9,753 nucleotides of DNA from Phycisphaeraceae bacterium (GCA_016763955.1 JAESSU010000406.1:1-9753), one strand, 5' to 3'; shown: positions 1-7,417, counted from the stretch's first letter. The notes: generated from the letters alone by a model not told the origin. A program made the numbers and translations.

Positions 1-1865
1 CATAACGCAATCTTGAATATTATCACCGTTCATGACATCAAGCAGACCTCGGCTCGATGCCTGAAGCATCTTGCTTGCACGATCCGCATCGCGTGATTGA
101 AGATCGCCATTTTCCACGAGAACTTCCACGATAAAGCGACCTTCATCCTGACTTTGAATACGAGCTTTGTTGAACTGAGCTTCACTGATCAGGCCAGCTT
201 TAACAAGTGGATGACGACTTTGCGTGGGGATGATGTCTTCAACTCGACGACTCAAACCGCTAGCCACTAGGTCACAGTCAATAAGCAACGTGCGGCCGCC
301 GGTCCCTGAGAAGGACAGCCCCAACGCCATCGCCAGCGAACTCTTGCCACTGGCAGGCCCGCAACTGGTAATTGCAAAGACATGATTGTTATCTCGAACT
401 GCACTAATCTGCATCTTGGTGCGGATATTATGGACACAATGAGCAGCCGTCGTGATCGCTTCAGCATCTGTTAGATCATCGGGCAACTGGGGCAAAACAC
501 CGAGACGTACAAAGTCACTGACGGTGAGTTCTAGGTCATCCATATTGCGGATGCTCGGATCCATCCAAGCGATAAAGAGCACGATGCCAAAGCCCAGCAT
601 ACCGCCAAAGACGATGCCCGCAACGGAACCGAGTTTACGTCGGTCAGAATAAGCAGAAGCGGGTACGTCACCGTAGCTAAGGACTTTGATTCGACCCGAT
701 GCAGCTGCATCAATGGTCAAGTCTTCAATACGTGTTTCAGCAAGTTTGAGTTTATCAAGTAAATCTTCTTCCTTGTCACGCATCTGTGACAGGGACAGTT
801 CTTTACGGCCGATGCGAGCTAGTTCAATATTGACCTTGGCTAGGATCGATTCAAGACCTTTTTCTTGAGCCCGTAAACGAAGCACTTCGCCACTGCCATT
901 GGTGCCACTTTCGCCACTGACTTCTTGAACGTACATGTTGATCTGATCTTCAATGTTGGCAAGTACCAGCGTTTGCTGACGCATCACCACATGTTCCTTG
1001 CCATACTCAGCAGCAAGGCGAGTCATTTCACGTTGAACCAAATACCGGTCACGCAACAGGCGGCGTAATTCTTGATCACTAGATGCAATAAGTTGGAGAG
1101 TCACCGTGCGGTTCGCACCCTTAACAAGTTCGTCCATTGCGATAAGCGTCATCCGAACTTGGTCGAGTTCTTCTTCCAGACGTTCAAGACGGCGAACTTT
1201 TTGAGCATAGATGGCTGCCAGTGAGTCAGCTCCGACTTCGTTGGTGGCCATCGTAATGGCATTGCGAGCAATATCGAGTTCACGTTGCAGACGGTCATAT
1301 TCTTTAACCACCAGATCGTAAACTTCAGCTTTATCTTCTTCATCTTTTTCTTTGATCAAGGCTTCATAACCCTTAGCCAAAACTTCCACACCCTTTTGAG
1401 CCGCAGCAGGATCAGTATCACTAAAATAGATTTCAATAACCTGACTCTGGGTGGGACGTTGAGCTGTTGCGTTTCGATCAAACCTCACAAAAAATCCGGG
1501 CGCGGTGCCAGGACGAATCTGCTGCCACTCATCTCGAAGCATGGCTTTAAGCTTCACTTCTTTGGAGTTAATTAAAGCAACCTGCTGGCCAATGTAACCA
1601 TTAAACTGAGCCCGCAAGTCTTTGACTCATCGGAGGTCAGAATCCTAGCCACCACAGGCTTGATTTCGATAATGCCCTCTGAACGAAAAATCGGTTCAGG
1701 TAATGTGTAGCCCGCAAAGCCACCGGCGATTGCGCCAATCAAGGCAAGCATCGCAACAAGCATCCATCGCCCGCGGAGCATTTGCATGGTCATATCAAAG
1801 CGGCTCATTTCCCATTCAGGATTATGCTCCGCAACGTGTAATTGATCAGGTGTCATGTTTGTCAT
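1..1865 (-). CDS. Wzc-like polysaccharide co-polymerase with BY-kinase domain; 3' end outside window; frameshifted near base 1621
   Basis: This inner-membrane protein controls chain length or export of the polysaccharide built by the upstream genes. The first 81 codons (1865-1623) encode the Wzz-type N-terminus: a membrane segment at about residues 33-54 and the family signature GIIEIKPVVARIL. The frame then ends at TAA 1574-1572. The continuation lies one frame away, open from 1620 to base 1 (540 codons), and resumes the family pattern at once with QFNGYIGQQVALINS. With the frame restored, a charged coiled-coil periplasmic region spans about 160-370, a second membrane segment about 412-434, a P-loop (TSCGPASGKSS) about 500-510 and a Walker A' (LLIDCD) about 527-532. 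About 50 residues resembling a GspE/MshEN N-terminal domain follow (551-602) before the kinase fold resumes at RGLLDVMNG. Walker B and any tyrosine tail are outside. The start is 20 bases after epsI and has only a weak ribosome binding site. Family call is firm; kinase activity is inferred. Confidence 0.85.
1572..1627 (-). other. Frameshift interval in the Wzc-like gene
   Basis: The upstream frame is read from 1865 and stops at TAA 1574-1572. The downstream frame has its own stop, TGA, at 1629-1627. The change of frame must therefore fall between these two stops. Matching to the usual Wzz pattern puts it near the AAA at 1623-1621: one extra A would give Ser-Lys-Asp-Leu and join the two halves smoothly. 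A one-base deletion, a sequencing or assembly error, or less likely a -1 ribosomal slip at TCAAAG would all explain it. Confidence 0.8.
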
Positions 1866-1885
1866 AGCTTTATTAATCTCAACTT

Positions 1886-2584
1886 TCAGTGTTTCCCTGA
1901 CTGAATCGCCTGAATCAAGGGATAATGCCCTATCACCAGTTCACGAAATATCTGCTCACGCACATTAGCGGCCAGATAGCCATGAATTACCACCTGCATT
2001 TGGGCAGCACCAAACTGATTGTGATATTTATTTACGGATAACCCACCTAGCCCCGTCATATCACGCACAAGACGGCCATCCGGCACAATCAGAAAATTGC
2101 CCACTATCATTTGGTCGGCATTATTCGGACCGCTCTTAACCAATTTGTACTCCCGGGCCGGAATCAAGACCTCATCAACCATGACATTCCAATATTTATC
2201 GGACACAATACGCCAGCCCTGACTCGGATAACACACCGGCGGATAGTGTCCTAACAAGTCTCGTCGGTCAGAAAATTGAGCCAATAACACCGTCGCTTCA
2301 TGCCCCGTTCGGACATTCACAAAGTGACGAGAAATCATCACATTGGGTTTAAGCACCGACACCACCGCAGTGGACACTGCCACGTCCATCCCAACCCAGT
2401 CACCCATCAGGGTCGGTAACTTCTGGGCAACTTCACGGACATGCTTGTGATAAGGCCTCGCATCGGCAACGGGCAAACGAACCGAGACTTTCTCAAGCAC
2501 AATCCCAAATAAAAGCAAACAACCCAGCAAAGGCGCAGCCAACGCACCTCGGTACCGAAAGTTTTGTTTGATTTTTTCAACCAT
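1886..2584 (-). CDS. epsI: EpsI-like exosortase-associated protein
   Basis: Predicted 232-residue partner of the exosortase encoded immediately upstream. EpsI proteins occur as separate genes or as C-terminal fusions to exosortases; their exact biochemical role is not settled. One N-terminal membrane anchor (about residues 13-33) is followed by a non-cytoplasmic domain. The conserved EpsI stretch is visible at 113-124 as HYPPVCYPSQGW, with a single cysteine (C118), followed by the usual beta-rich region. An in-frame ATG exists at 2662, but that start would overlap the exosortase gene by 67 bases and add 26 unlikely residues. The ATG at 2584 has a strong GGGAGG six bases upstream and lies 11 bases after the exosortase stop, so it is chosen. 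It is probably co-transcribed with the exosortase and the Wzc-like gene. Confidence 0.85.
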   Translation of the reverse strand: MVEKIKQNFRYRGALAAPLLGCLLLFGIVLEKVSVRLPVADARPYHKHVREVAQKLPTLMGDWVGMDVAVSTAVVSVLKPNVMISRHFVNVRTGHEATVLLAQFSDRRDLLGHYPPVCYPSQGWRIVSDKYWNVMVDEVLIPAREYKLVKSGPNNADQMIVGNFLIVPDGRLVRDMTGLGGLSVNKYHNQFGAAQMQVVIHGYLAANVREQIFRELVIGHYPLIQAIQSGKH

Positions 2585-2597
2585 CACAAACCTCCCT
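2585..2597 (-). promoter_or_regulatory. Ribosome binding site for epsI
   Basis: The minus strand reads AGGGAGG then TTTGTG then ATG. The Shine-Dalgarno sequence overlaps the exosortase stop codon (TAG, 2598-2596). It decides the start at 2584 and suggests translational coupling with the exosortase. Confidence 0.75.
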
Positions 2598-3477
2598 AAT
2601 CGTAAACCAAAGTAAAACGAGTGACTGGCACCAGTGCCCAACGCAGTAAACGGATCATGCACAGCAAAAGCCCAAAGGACACCAACAACATCACCCAGCC
2701 ACTTACTGCATGGAACGCCCCAGAAGCATACTCATAATGTCCATAGACCCAAACCGCACACACTGTTCTAATAATATTGCAAACCAACGTACTCACCGGT
2801 GAAGCAAGTAATATCAAGAGCCGAACGTAATGACGAAGTGGAAAGCTAAATGCAAAACAAAAAGACACCAGCAACAACGCAAAAACCAATTGCATCCCAT
2901 TGCAAGCTTCAGAGATCGTGACGTCCATCCCATTGACCGACAACAACGAGCCCGTCCGCATCACCTCTACGCCGACCACTTCAAAGACAAACTGTGTCCC
3001 ACGAGCAACTAATCCTTGCATCGGAACCGAAAGCCATGTACGAATCACCCCCGGTGCAGGAATCAAAAACAACAACGCGATAAAACTAGGTAAAAAGTAA
3101 ATGACAATTTCAACACCCACCACACAAGTAAAACAGCCTAAGACAATCAGTAACGCCCCGCCATGCCAAAAGGCTTCAATACCGTTGTAATAACCCCATG
3201 AAGAAATCGTCCAACCCAATGCGATCATCAAAACACCTAGTAGCTGACCCGTGGGACAACACAATCGCACACGTGCTCGACGAACCCACGCAAGCCACAA
3301 CGCAACAGGAGGCACCAACAGCATGTGACGAAACTCTTCTTGTGCAAACATCAATTTGCAAATGTCCAACCAGACATCCAGTGTCGCCACAATGCCCAAC
3401 ATCACCATCAGCGCAGTCATCAGCAAATGCTGAGGTGTCCAACCATTTCGTGATAAAGTTTTAGGCAATTGCATCAT
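2596..3477 (-). CDS. Exosortase (membrane protein-sorting transpeptidase)
   Basis: Predicted 293-residue polytopic inner-membrane enzyme. Exosortases are cysteine proteases/transpeptidases thought to cleave a short C-terminal sorting tail (PEP-CTERM or a variant) from exported proteins, usually in bacteria that make exopolysaccharide. About eight hydrophobic segments are visible. The catalytic set is intact: cysteine 192 in EACNG, arginine 237 in NIIRT and histidine 256 in FHAVSG; proline 227 and asparagine 234 also fit the family pattern. Near the N-terminus, FRHMLLVPP matches the conserved motif of the first third. The length is normal for a stand-alone exosortase, with EpsI as a separate downstream gene rather than fused. 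The start has tandem ATG codons (3477 and 3474) and no strong Shine-Dalgarno, so either could be used. The exosortase subtype (a planctomycete type is possible) cannot be assigned by eye. No substrate with a sorting tail is in view. Confidence 0.92.
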   Translation of the reverse strand: MMQLPKTLSRNGWTPQHLLMTALMVMLGIVATLDVWLDICKLMFAQEEFRHMLLVPPVALWLAWVRRARVRLCCPTGQLLGVLMIALGWTISSWGYYNGIEAFWHGGALLIVLGCFTCVVGVEIVIYFLPSFIALLFLIPAPGVIRTWLSVPMQGLVARGTQFVFEVVGVEVMRTGSLLSVNGMDVTISEACNGMQLVFALLLVSFCFAFSFPLRHYVRLLILLASPVSTLVCNIIRTVCAVWVYGHYEYASGAFHAVSGWVMLLVSFGLLLCMIRLLRWALVPVTRFTLVYD

Positions 3478-3619
3478 AAGTAACTTACGTTAATACCAGT
3501 CGTCAATAAACTTGTCTTATTACTTGTGTCCGTGGCGAATTGCTATAGAACTCCAAAGCATTTTCAACGCGGGCAAAATCATACCCAATGAGTCTCTTTA
3601 GCAGTGACACACGTTAAAA
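3478..3619. other. Intergenic gap between the nucleotidyltransferase-like gene and the exosortase gene
   Basis: This 142-base stretch is the longest gene-free part of the window. It is AT-rich on the minus strand. I found no convincing pair of -35 and -10 boxes, no hairpin followed by a T run and no short reading frame with a good ribosome binding site. Its size leaves room for a promoter driving the exosortase, epsI and Wzc-like genes, but nothing in the bases proves one. Confidence 0.4.
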
Positions 3620-4525
3620 TTATTTCATCGTCACCAATTGATCCACCACAACCTGCCCCGCTTTGACATGGCCCCCCGTTAATACCAGTGATCTGGCAAC
3701 CACAGCACCTTTGTCAATTTTTGCACCTCGTAAAACAACCGCATCACAAACCGAAGCTTGCGGATCAACTATCGCTCCAGCTTCCACAAGTCTAAATCCA
3801 GGCTGCCCGGCAAGATCCGTGTCATCAAATCCATGCATCCGACGAAGCCCTTGTAAATAATCTGACAACTTACGAATCGGTTGCACATCAGTTGTCAATT
3901 TACGAAGCACCATCGTCTGATGTGATCTTGCAATCACCGGCAGGGCTTGTTCCTTTAAATCCACAAAACCAATTGGGGCAATATCACGCAACGCCCCGCA
4001 ACGACACAATGTCATCCCCCCAGGCGTGCCGTCTTCATAAGAAACCAACTGCACATCACCACCAAGGCTAGCCATATCCACCACCAATTGATCCAAAGGC
4101 TCAAACAGTAATTGATTCGCGGAGATCACCAGTAGATAGTCCTGATCATCATGTCGTTTTGCTAAATCGTGAAGCACGCCCCCCGTGCCTCGCAACTCCA
4201 ATGGATCGCGTTCAATACTCACCGCAGCTTGGGACTCTGACCATGCAGTGATAGGTGCAGTTGCGGTCCAATCGATCATGATGCGGGTATTTAAAAAATC
4301 ACGTTGCAATCGACCTGCAAGATGCGTGATGTGGTCTTGCCAATGATTGAGAATCGAACGACTCTCATCCACAGGTAAGTCCAAAGCTGAACGCCCAATT
4401 TGCTGATGCAAACTCGTGGGGTGTACCGTCCCTGCGAGCAACACCACCTCAGTGACGCGGCTTAAAATATCCTGTTTACTGCGCGTTATGGGCGCAGCAC
4501 TATATCCTGTGCGTATCTGCGTCAT
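3620..4525 (-). CDS. Degenerate sugar nucleotidyltransferase-like protein with hexapeptide-repeat tail
   Basis: Predicted 301-residue cytoplasmic protein with the layout of NDP-sugar pyrophosphorylases, a Rossmann-like nucleotidyltransferase domain (about 25-230) then a left-handed beta-helix tail (about 250-295). The opening strand VVLLAG (27-32) is kept, but the nucleotide-binding loop that should read GG-x-G-T-R-L and the following Pro-Lys are absent, replaced by TVHPTSLHQQIGRSALDL. RGTGGVL (112-118) resembles the second nucleotide-contact loop. The usual metal-binding Asp motif after YLLVISANQ (130-138) is not evident. The tail has hexapeptide-like repeats around AVVLRGAKIDKGAVVARS. Most likely it is an inactive or re-purposed pyrophosphorylase relative, perhaps regulatory or scaffolding; this is inference. 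An upstream in-frame ATG at 4594 has poor Shine-Dalgarno spacing, whereas the ATG at 4525 has GGGGGAGGG seven bases before it, so 4525 is chosen. The family call is moderately sure and the function unknown. Confidence 0.7.
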   Translation of the reverse strand: MTQIRTGYSAAPITRSKQDILSRVTEVVLLAGTVHPTSLHQQIGRSALDLPVDESRSILNHWQDHITHLAGRLQRDFLNTRIMIDWTATAPITAWSESQAAVSIERDPLELRGTGGVLHDLAKRHDDQDYLLVISANQLLFEPLDQLVVDMASLGGDVQLVSYEDGTPGGMTLCRCGALRDIAPIGFVDLKEQALPVIARSHQTMVLRKLTTDVQPIRKLSDYLQGLRRMHGFDDTDLAGQPGFRLVEAGAIVDPQASVCDAVVLRGAKIDKGAVVARSLVLTGGHVKAGQVVVDQLVTMK

Positions 4526-4532
4526 CTTTTTT

Positions 4533-4580
4533 CCCTCCCCCGACACCCCCGGAAGTTTTTCCAGCGGTTCTGTCGGGAGT
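4533..4580 (-). promoter_or_regulatory. Strong RNA hairpin overlapping the ribosome binding site of the gene at 4525
   Basis: In the transcript, CUCCCGAC (4579-4572) pairs with GUCGGGGG (4544-4537). After a three-base bulge, ACC pairs with GGU, and after a G-G mismatch CUGGAA pairs with UUCCGG around an AAAC loop (4558-4555). By hand this is 17 base pairs, including two G-U pairs. The 3' arm covers part of the GGGGGAGGG Shine-Dalgarno sequence, and the start codon lies just beyond. The structure could limit translation of the nucleotidyltransferase-like gene. It is a manual fold, not an energy calculation. Confidence 0.5.
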
Positions 4581-4638
4581 ATGTTGTTCCCCATTGCCCT
4601 AAAGTCACCAAGAAATTTTCTTAGAAGACTTCCGGGGG
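4546..4638. repeat. 11-base inverted repeat in the 4525-gene leader
   Basis: ACTTCCGGGGG at 4628-4638 on the plus strand is the exact reverse complement of CCCCCGGAAGT at 4546-4556; the spacer is 71 bases. In the minus-strand transcript the upstream C-rich arm could pair with the 3' half of the inner hairpin. That would compete with the ribosome-binding-site hairpin. The upstream arm includes a run of eight G on the plus strand (4634-4641). Confidence 0.6.
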
Positions 4639-4653
4639 GGGAGCATCAGCTTC

Positions 4654-5445
4654 TCACACTGATGTGCGTCCCAAACGTGACCAGATCGCTCCGGTCAATA
4701 AAGCAATTCCAAAAGGAATGCCATCGATTAGATACCTTCTTGCCAAACGGCGGGGTTCTTGTAAAAGGCGATGAACCCACTCCAGTCCGAATCTCTGAAT
4801 CCAACGTGGTGCACGTTGCACATCACCACATACAAAACTAAAACTAATCCCAATTCCTAACCACCAAGCCCCCGGAAGTTTGTCACGGAGTTGCTTGATA
4901 AGCACCTCCTGCTTGGGTGATCCCAATGCCACCAGCACAATGTCTGGTTTAGCGTCAAGCAGCGCGTTCTCTAATGCTGCCATCTGTGATGAATCATTTT
5001 CAAAACCAAATGCTGGCACGTGTATGCCTGCTAAATTCAAATTTGGATGTCTCGTAAGCAATACGTCAGCAGCCTTTTTAGCTGCACCATCTGCGCCCCC
5101 AAGTAAAAAAACCGACAACCCGCGCTTCGCTGCTTCTGCTGGAAGTGAACTCGTTAAGTCCGACCCCGCAACCCGCTCAGGCAACGGCGTTCCTTGCAAG
5201 CGTGAGGCCCATATCAAAGGCATACCATCTGCAACCATCAAATCTGCCCCGTCATACAACTCACGGGTTTTTGCATCACGAACCAACCGACGCAGATGAT
5301 CCAGGTTAGGTGTAATCACCCATCCGCCATGCCCAGCTTGCAACTGATCGAGGATGTGATCCACGCACTGCTTTTGAGTGATCGCTTGTAACGTCACACC
5401 CATAAGCTTGATCGTCGGCAATTGTGATGTTTGTATCTGACTCAT
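4654..5445 (-). CDS. WecG/TagA/CpsF family glycosyltransferase (GT26)
   Basis: Predicted 263-residue enzyme of the family that adds N-acetylmannosamine, N-acetylmannosaminuronic acid, glucose or a similar sugar to an undecaprenyl-linked acceptor on the inner face of the membrane. Family signatures appear in order: TPNLDHL (45-51), ADGMPLIWASRL (72-83), RVAGSDL (91-97), FLLGG (113-117), LVALGSPKQE (171-180), RAPRW (211-215) and EWVHRLLQEPRRLARRY (222-238), a basic C-terminal segment thought to touch the membrane. The length is typical. The gene starts 56 bases after the GT2 gene with only a weak Shine-Dalgarno, and ends 128 bases before the chosen start of the next gene. The specific sugar cannot be told from sequence alone. 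In this setting it probably adds an early sugar of the repeat unit. Confidence 0.93.
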   Translation of the reverse strand: MSQIQTSQLPTIKLMGVTLQAITQKQCVDHILDQLQAGHGGWVITPNLDHLRRLVRDAKTRELYDGADLMVADGMPLIWASRLQGTPLPERVAGSDLTSSLPAEAAKRGLSVFLLGGADGAAKKAADVLLTRHPNLNLAGIHVPAFGFENDSSQMAALENALLDAKPDIVLVALGSPKQEVLIKQLRDKLPGAWWLGIGISFSFVCGDVQRAPRWIQRFGLEWVHRLLQEPRRLARRYLIDGIPFGIALLTGAIWSRLGRTSV

Positions 5446-5501
5446 TATTACGTCTCAAAACCAGCAGTTTTTCTCTTAGAAGTACCGCAACTAAAATGCT
5501 T

Positions 5502-6425
5502 TCACGCGCCCGCAGGTTTCCATGCAGTGGCTTGTTGTTGATTAATTTTTTGTACCGCAGTCTTCTTACCTTTAAGTAAAAATGACCACTGACACTTACG
5601 AACAAACTTGCGAAATTCCGCATCTCCGTAGCGTTCTTTACGTTTGAGCATGCTCAACACAAACCCCCACCAAATCGCAAGCCCACCTAAAATCACCGGC
5701 GGCTTACTCATTCGGAAAATCGCGCTTGCGGTAATGTATGCCAAGCTAGTCCCCATAAAATATTGACCATACCCCCATCGCATCCGTCCAGTGAGAATGC
5801 CTTTCTGACTAGAACCCATAGGCCGTAAATGAATAAAGCGAAGTTCCTGATCATCCCAACTACATGGAATCCAACCGAGCATCCGACAGCGATGATTATC
5901 AATACCATCCCACATCACCTGACGAACAAAACCACCAATTTGTTCAAAACATGGACGGCGATAAAACTTGCTCGCCCCCACAGAGACATCATCTGCAATG
6001 CCTTCGGAGACTTGCTGGCCTGCATCATTGATAAAATATGCTTTGCCACTACAGGTCCCAATGCGTGGGTCATTTTCCATCCGACGCATAAGACCTTCAA
6101 AGTACCCGTCAGGCAAAATCAAATCCAAATCCATCTTGCAAATATAGTCGTAGTCCTTAACGTTAACCGTATCGAGACCTGCATAGAAGGCATCAATCAC
6201 ACCAGGGCCGACACTGCGTTTGCCCCGGTCTTCACGACGTACGACCTTAATCCAGTCATACTTTGCTGCATATTGGGCAAGAATCACCGGCGTATCATCC
6301 GTTGAACCATCATCAACCACCACCAACAGCTTAGGCCTCACCGTTTGACGAACCATGCTATCAAGGGTCTGACGAGCAAACTTGCCTTCATTTCTACAAG
6401 GTGTCACGATCAGGTAGTCACGCAT
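5502..6425 (-). CDS. Family 2 glycosyltransferase
   Basis: Predicted 307-residue GT-A fold glycosyltransferase that transfers a sugar from an NDP-sugar to the growing polysaccharide unit at the cytoplasmic membrane face. The N-terminus YLIVTPCRNEG is the typical first strand. VVDDGSTDDT (36-45) binds the nucleotide, and MDLDL (98-102) supplies the DxD metal site. GGFVRQVMWDGID (164-176) fits the region with the acceptor-side acidic residue. A hydrophobic, possibly membrane-associated stretch lies at about 222-260, followed by a basic C-terminus. An in-frame ATG at 6476 would extend the protein by 17 residues and deepen the overlap with the epimerase gene. The ATG at 6425 has AGGAG seven bases upstream and gives the normal GT2 start, so it is chosen. 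It overlaps the end of the epimerase gene by 16 bases. Donor sugar unknown. Confidence 0.9.
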   Translation of the reverse strand: MRDYLIVTPCRNEGKFARQTLDSMVRQTVRPKLLVVVDDGSTDDTPVILAQYAAKYDWIKVVRREDRGKRSVGPGVIDAFYAGLDTVNVKDYDYICKMDLDLILPDGYFEGLMRRMENDPRIGTCSGKAYFINDAGQQVSEGIADDVSVGASKFYRRPCFEQIGGFVRQVMWDGIDNHRCRMLGWIPCSWDDQELRFIHLRPMGSSQKGILTGRMRWGYGQYFMGTSLAYITASAIFRMSKPPVILGGLAIWWGFVLSMLKRKERYGDAEFRKFVRKCQWSFLLKGKKTAVQKINQQQATAWKPAGA

Positions 6426-7417
6426 GCGGTTGCTCCTGTCAGATAGCCTTTGGGATGAGACTGATGCCACTTCCACGCCGTCGCGATGGTGTCCTTAATA
6501 TCCGTATATTTGGGTTCCCAGCCCAATCGTGTCTTAAGCTTCCGGGGGTCAGCGACCAGTGCAGGTGGATCACCGGGACGACGGTCGGTGATTTCAACCG
6601 TAATTTTCTGGCCGGTCACTTCTTGGCAGGCTTTGATGATTTGCATCACCGATTGGCCGTTACCGGTTCCGATGTTAAACACTTCACGAGTGTCTGTTGT
6701 CGTCGCTTGGATCGCTAGCCAATGTGCAGAAGCAAGATCATCAACGTGAACATAGTCACGAACACATGTGCCATCTTCTGTTGGATAATCTGTGCCGAAG
6801 ACCATGATTTTTTCACGCTGGCCAAGGGGAACTTGCAGTACCAGTGGGATGATGTGATTTTCGGGGCTATGGTCTTCGCCGAAGTTTCCGCACTCTGAAG
6901 CGCCCGATGCGTTGAAGTAACGAAGCAGTGTAAAACCCATGCCATAAGCATCTGCAAAGTCTCGGATCATCCATTCGACGGTGAGTTTGGTTCGAGCATA
7001 CGGGCTAAAGGGTTCTTGGGGTGTGTCTTCACTCATGGGCACTTTAGGCGACATGCCATAAGTCGCACAGGTACTAGAAAACAGCATTCGTTTGACACCT
7101 GCTTGACGCATGCCGTTAAGTAAGCTCATGGTTCCAGCGATGTTGTTTCGGTAATGATACTCCGGGTCATCGACTGATTCGCCAACACATGTTGCTGCTG
7201 CAAAATGCATCACCGCGTCTGCATCGATTTTTTCTAATGCCTTTACCACAGCCTGGGTATCCGCAATATCGCCTTGAATAAAGCGTCCCTCTGGAACCGC
7301 TTGAGGGTGTCCTTGTACGAGGTTATCAAATGCATAGGCATCGACACCTTGCGTTAGCAAGTATCTCAAACATGCACTGCCTACATATCCAGCACCACCG
7401 GTCACTAAAATTTTCAT
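6410..7417 (-). CDS. galE: UDP-glucose 4-epimerase-type NDP-sugar epimerase
   Basis: Predicted 335-residue cytoplasmic short-chain dehydrogenase of the extended type. GalE interconverts UDP-glucose and UDP-galactose, and often the N-acetyl forms, by NAD-dependent oxidation and reduction at C4. The NAD-binding GGAGYVGS is at 7-14, the catalytic SSTCATYG at 114-121 and Y140-x3-K144. RYFNASGA (166-173), GTDYPTEDGTCVRDYVHVDDLA (split here as GTDYPTEDGT, 208-217, and CVRDYVHVDDLA, 218-229) and the C-terminal RRPGDPP (279-285) are all characteristic of GalE. Length is normal. The ATG overlaps the stop of the phosphatase gene (ATGA, 7417-7414), and AAGGA lies eight bases upstream. It supplies a galactose-type sugar to the neighbouring glycosyltransferases. 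Substrate range (plain or N-acetylated) cannot be read with confidence. Confidence 0.93.
   Translation of the reverse strand: MKILVTGGAGYVGSACLRYLLTQGVDAYAFDNLVQGHPQAVPEGRFIQGDIADTQAVVKALEKIDADAVMHFAAATCVGESVDDPEYHYRNNIAGTMSLLNGMRQAGVKRMLFSSTCATYGMSPKVPMSEDTPQEPFSPYARTKLTVEWMIRDFADAYGMGFTLLRYFNASGASECGNFGEDHSPENHIIPLVLQVPLGQREKIMVFGTDYPTEDGTCVRDYVHVDDLASAHWLAIQATTTDTREVFNIGTGNGQSVMQIIKACQEVTGQKITVEITDRRPGDPPALVADPRKLKTRLGWEPKYTDIKDTIATAWKWHQSHPKGYLTGATACVTT
6426..6437 (-). promoter_or_regulatory. Ribosome binding site for the GT2 gene
   Basis: The minus strand reads AGGAG, then CAACCGC, then ATG at 6425. It lies inside the last codons of the epimerase gene. It settles the GT2 start and supports translational coupling. 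Confidence 0.75.

Noticed and set aside
2585..2662. Longer start for EpsI at 2662
   Set aside because: The added residues read the exosortase gene in another frame; the internal ATG at 2584 has a strong Shine-Dalgarno and precedes a normal membrane anchor.
3478..3619. Possible promoter with TTGAAA and TATAGC on the minus strand
   Set aside because: The two boxes are only 14 bases apart and no better pair was found, so a promoter call would be a guess.
4526..4594. Longer start at 4594 for the nucleotidyltransferase-like gene
   Set aside because: Its only Shine-Dalgarno-like bases (AGGG) are two bases from the ATG, whereas the start at 4525 has an excellent site. It is not fully excluded and would make the RNA hairpin coding.
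4416..4841. Plus-strand open frame of 141 codons spanning the 4526-4653 leader
   Set aside because: It covers the ends of two real minus-strand genes, shows no family pattern, and has only a weak start context.
5829..6305. Plus-strand open frame of 158 codons
   Set aside because: It lies wholly opposite the GT2 gene, has no recognisable domain or convincing ribosome binding site, and the opposite strand carries clear catalytic motifs.
6426..6476. Longer start at 6476 for the GT2 gene
   Set aside because: The extra 17 residues precede the usual GT2 first strand and overlap the epimerase; the AGGAG site fits the start at 6425.
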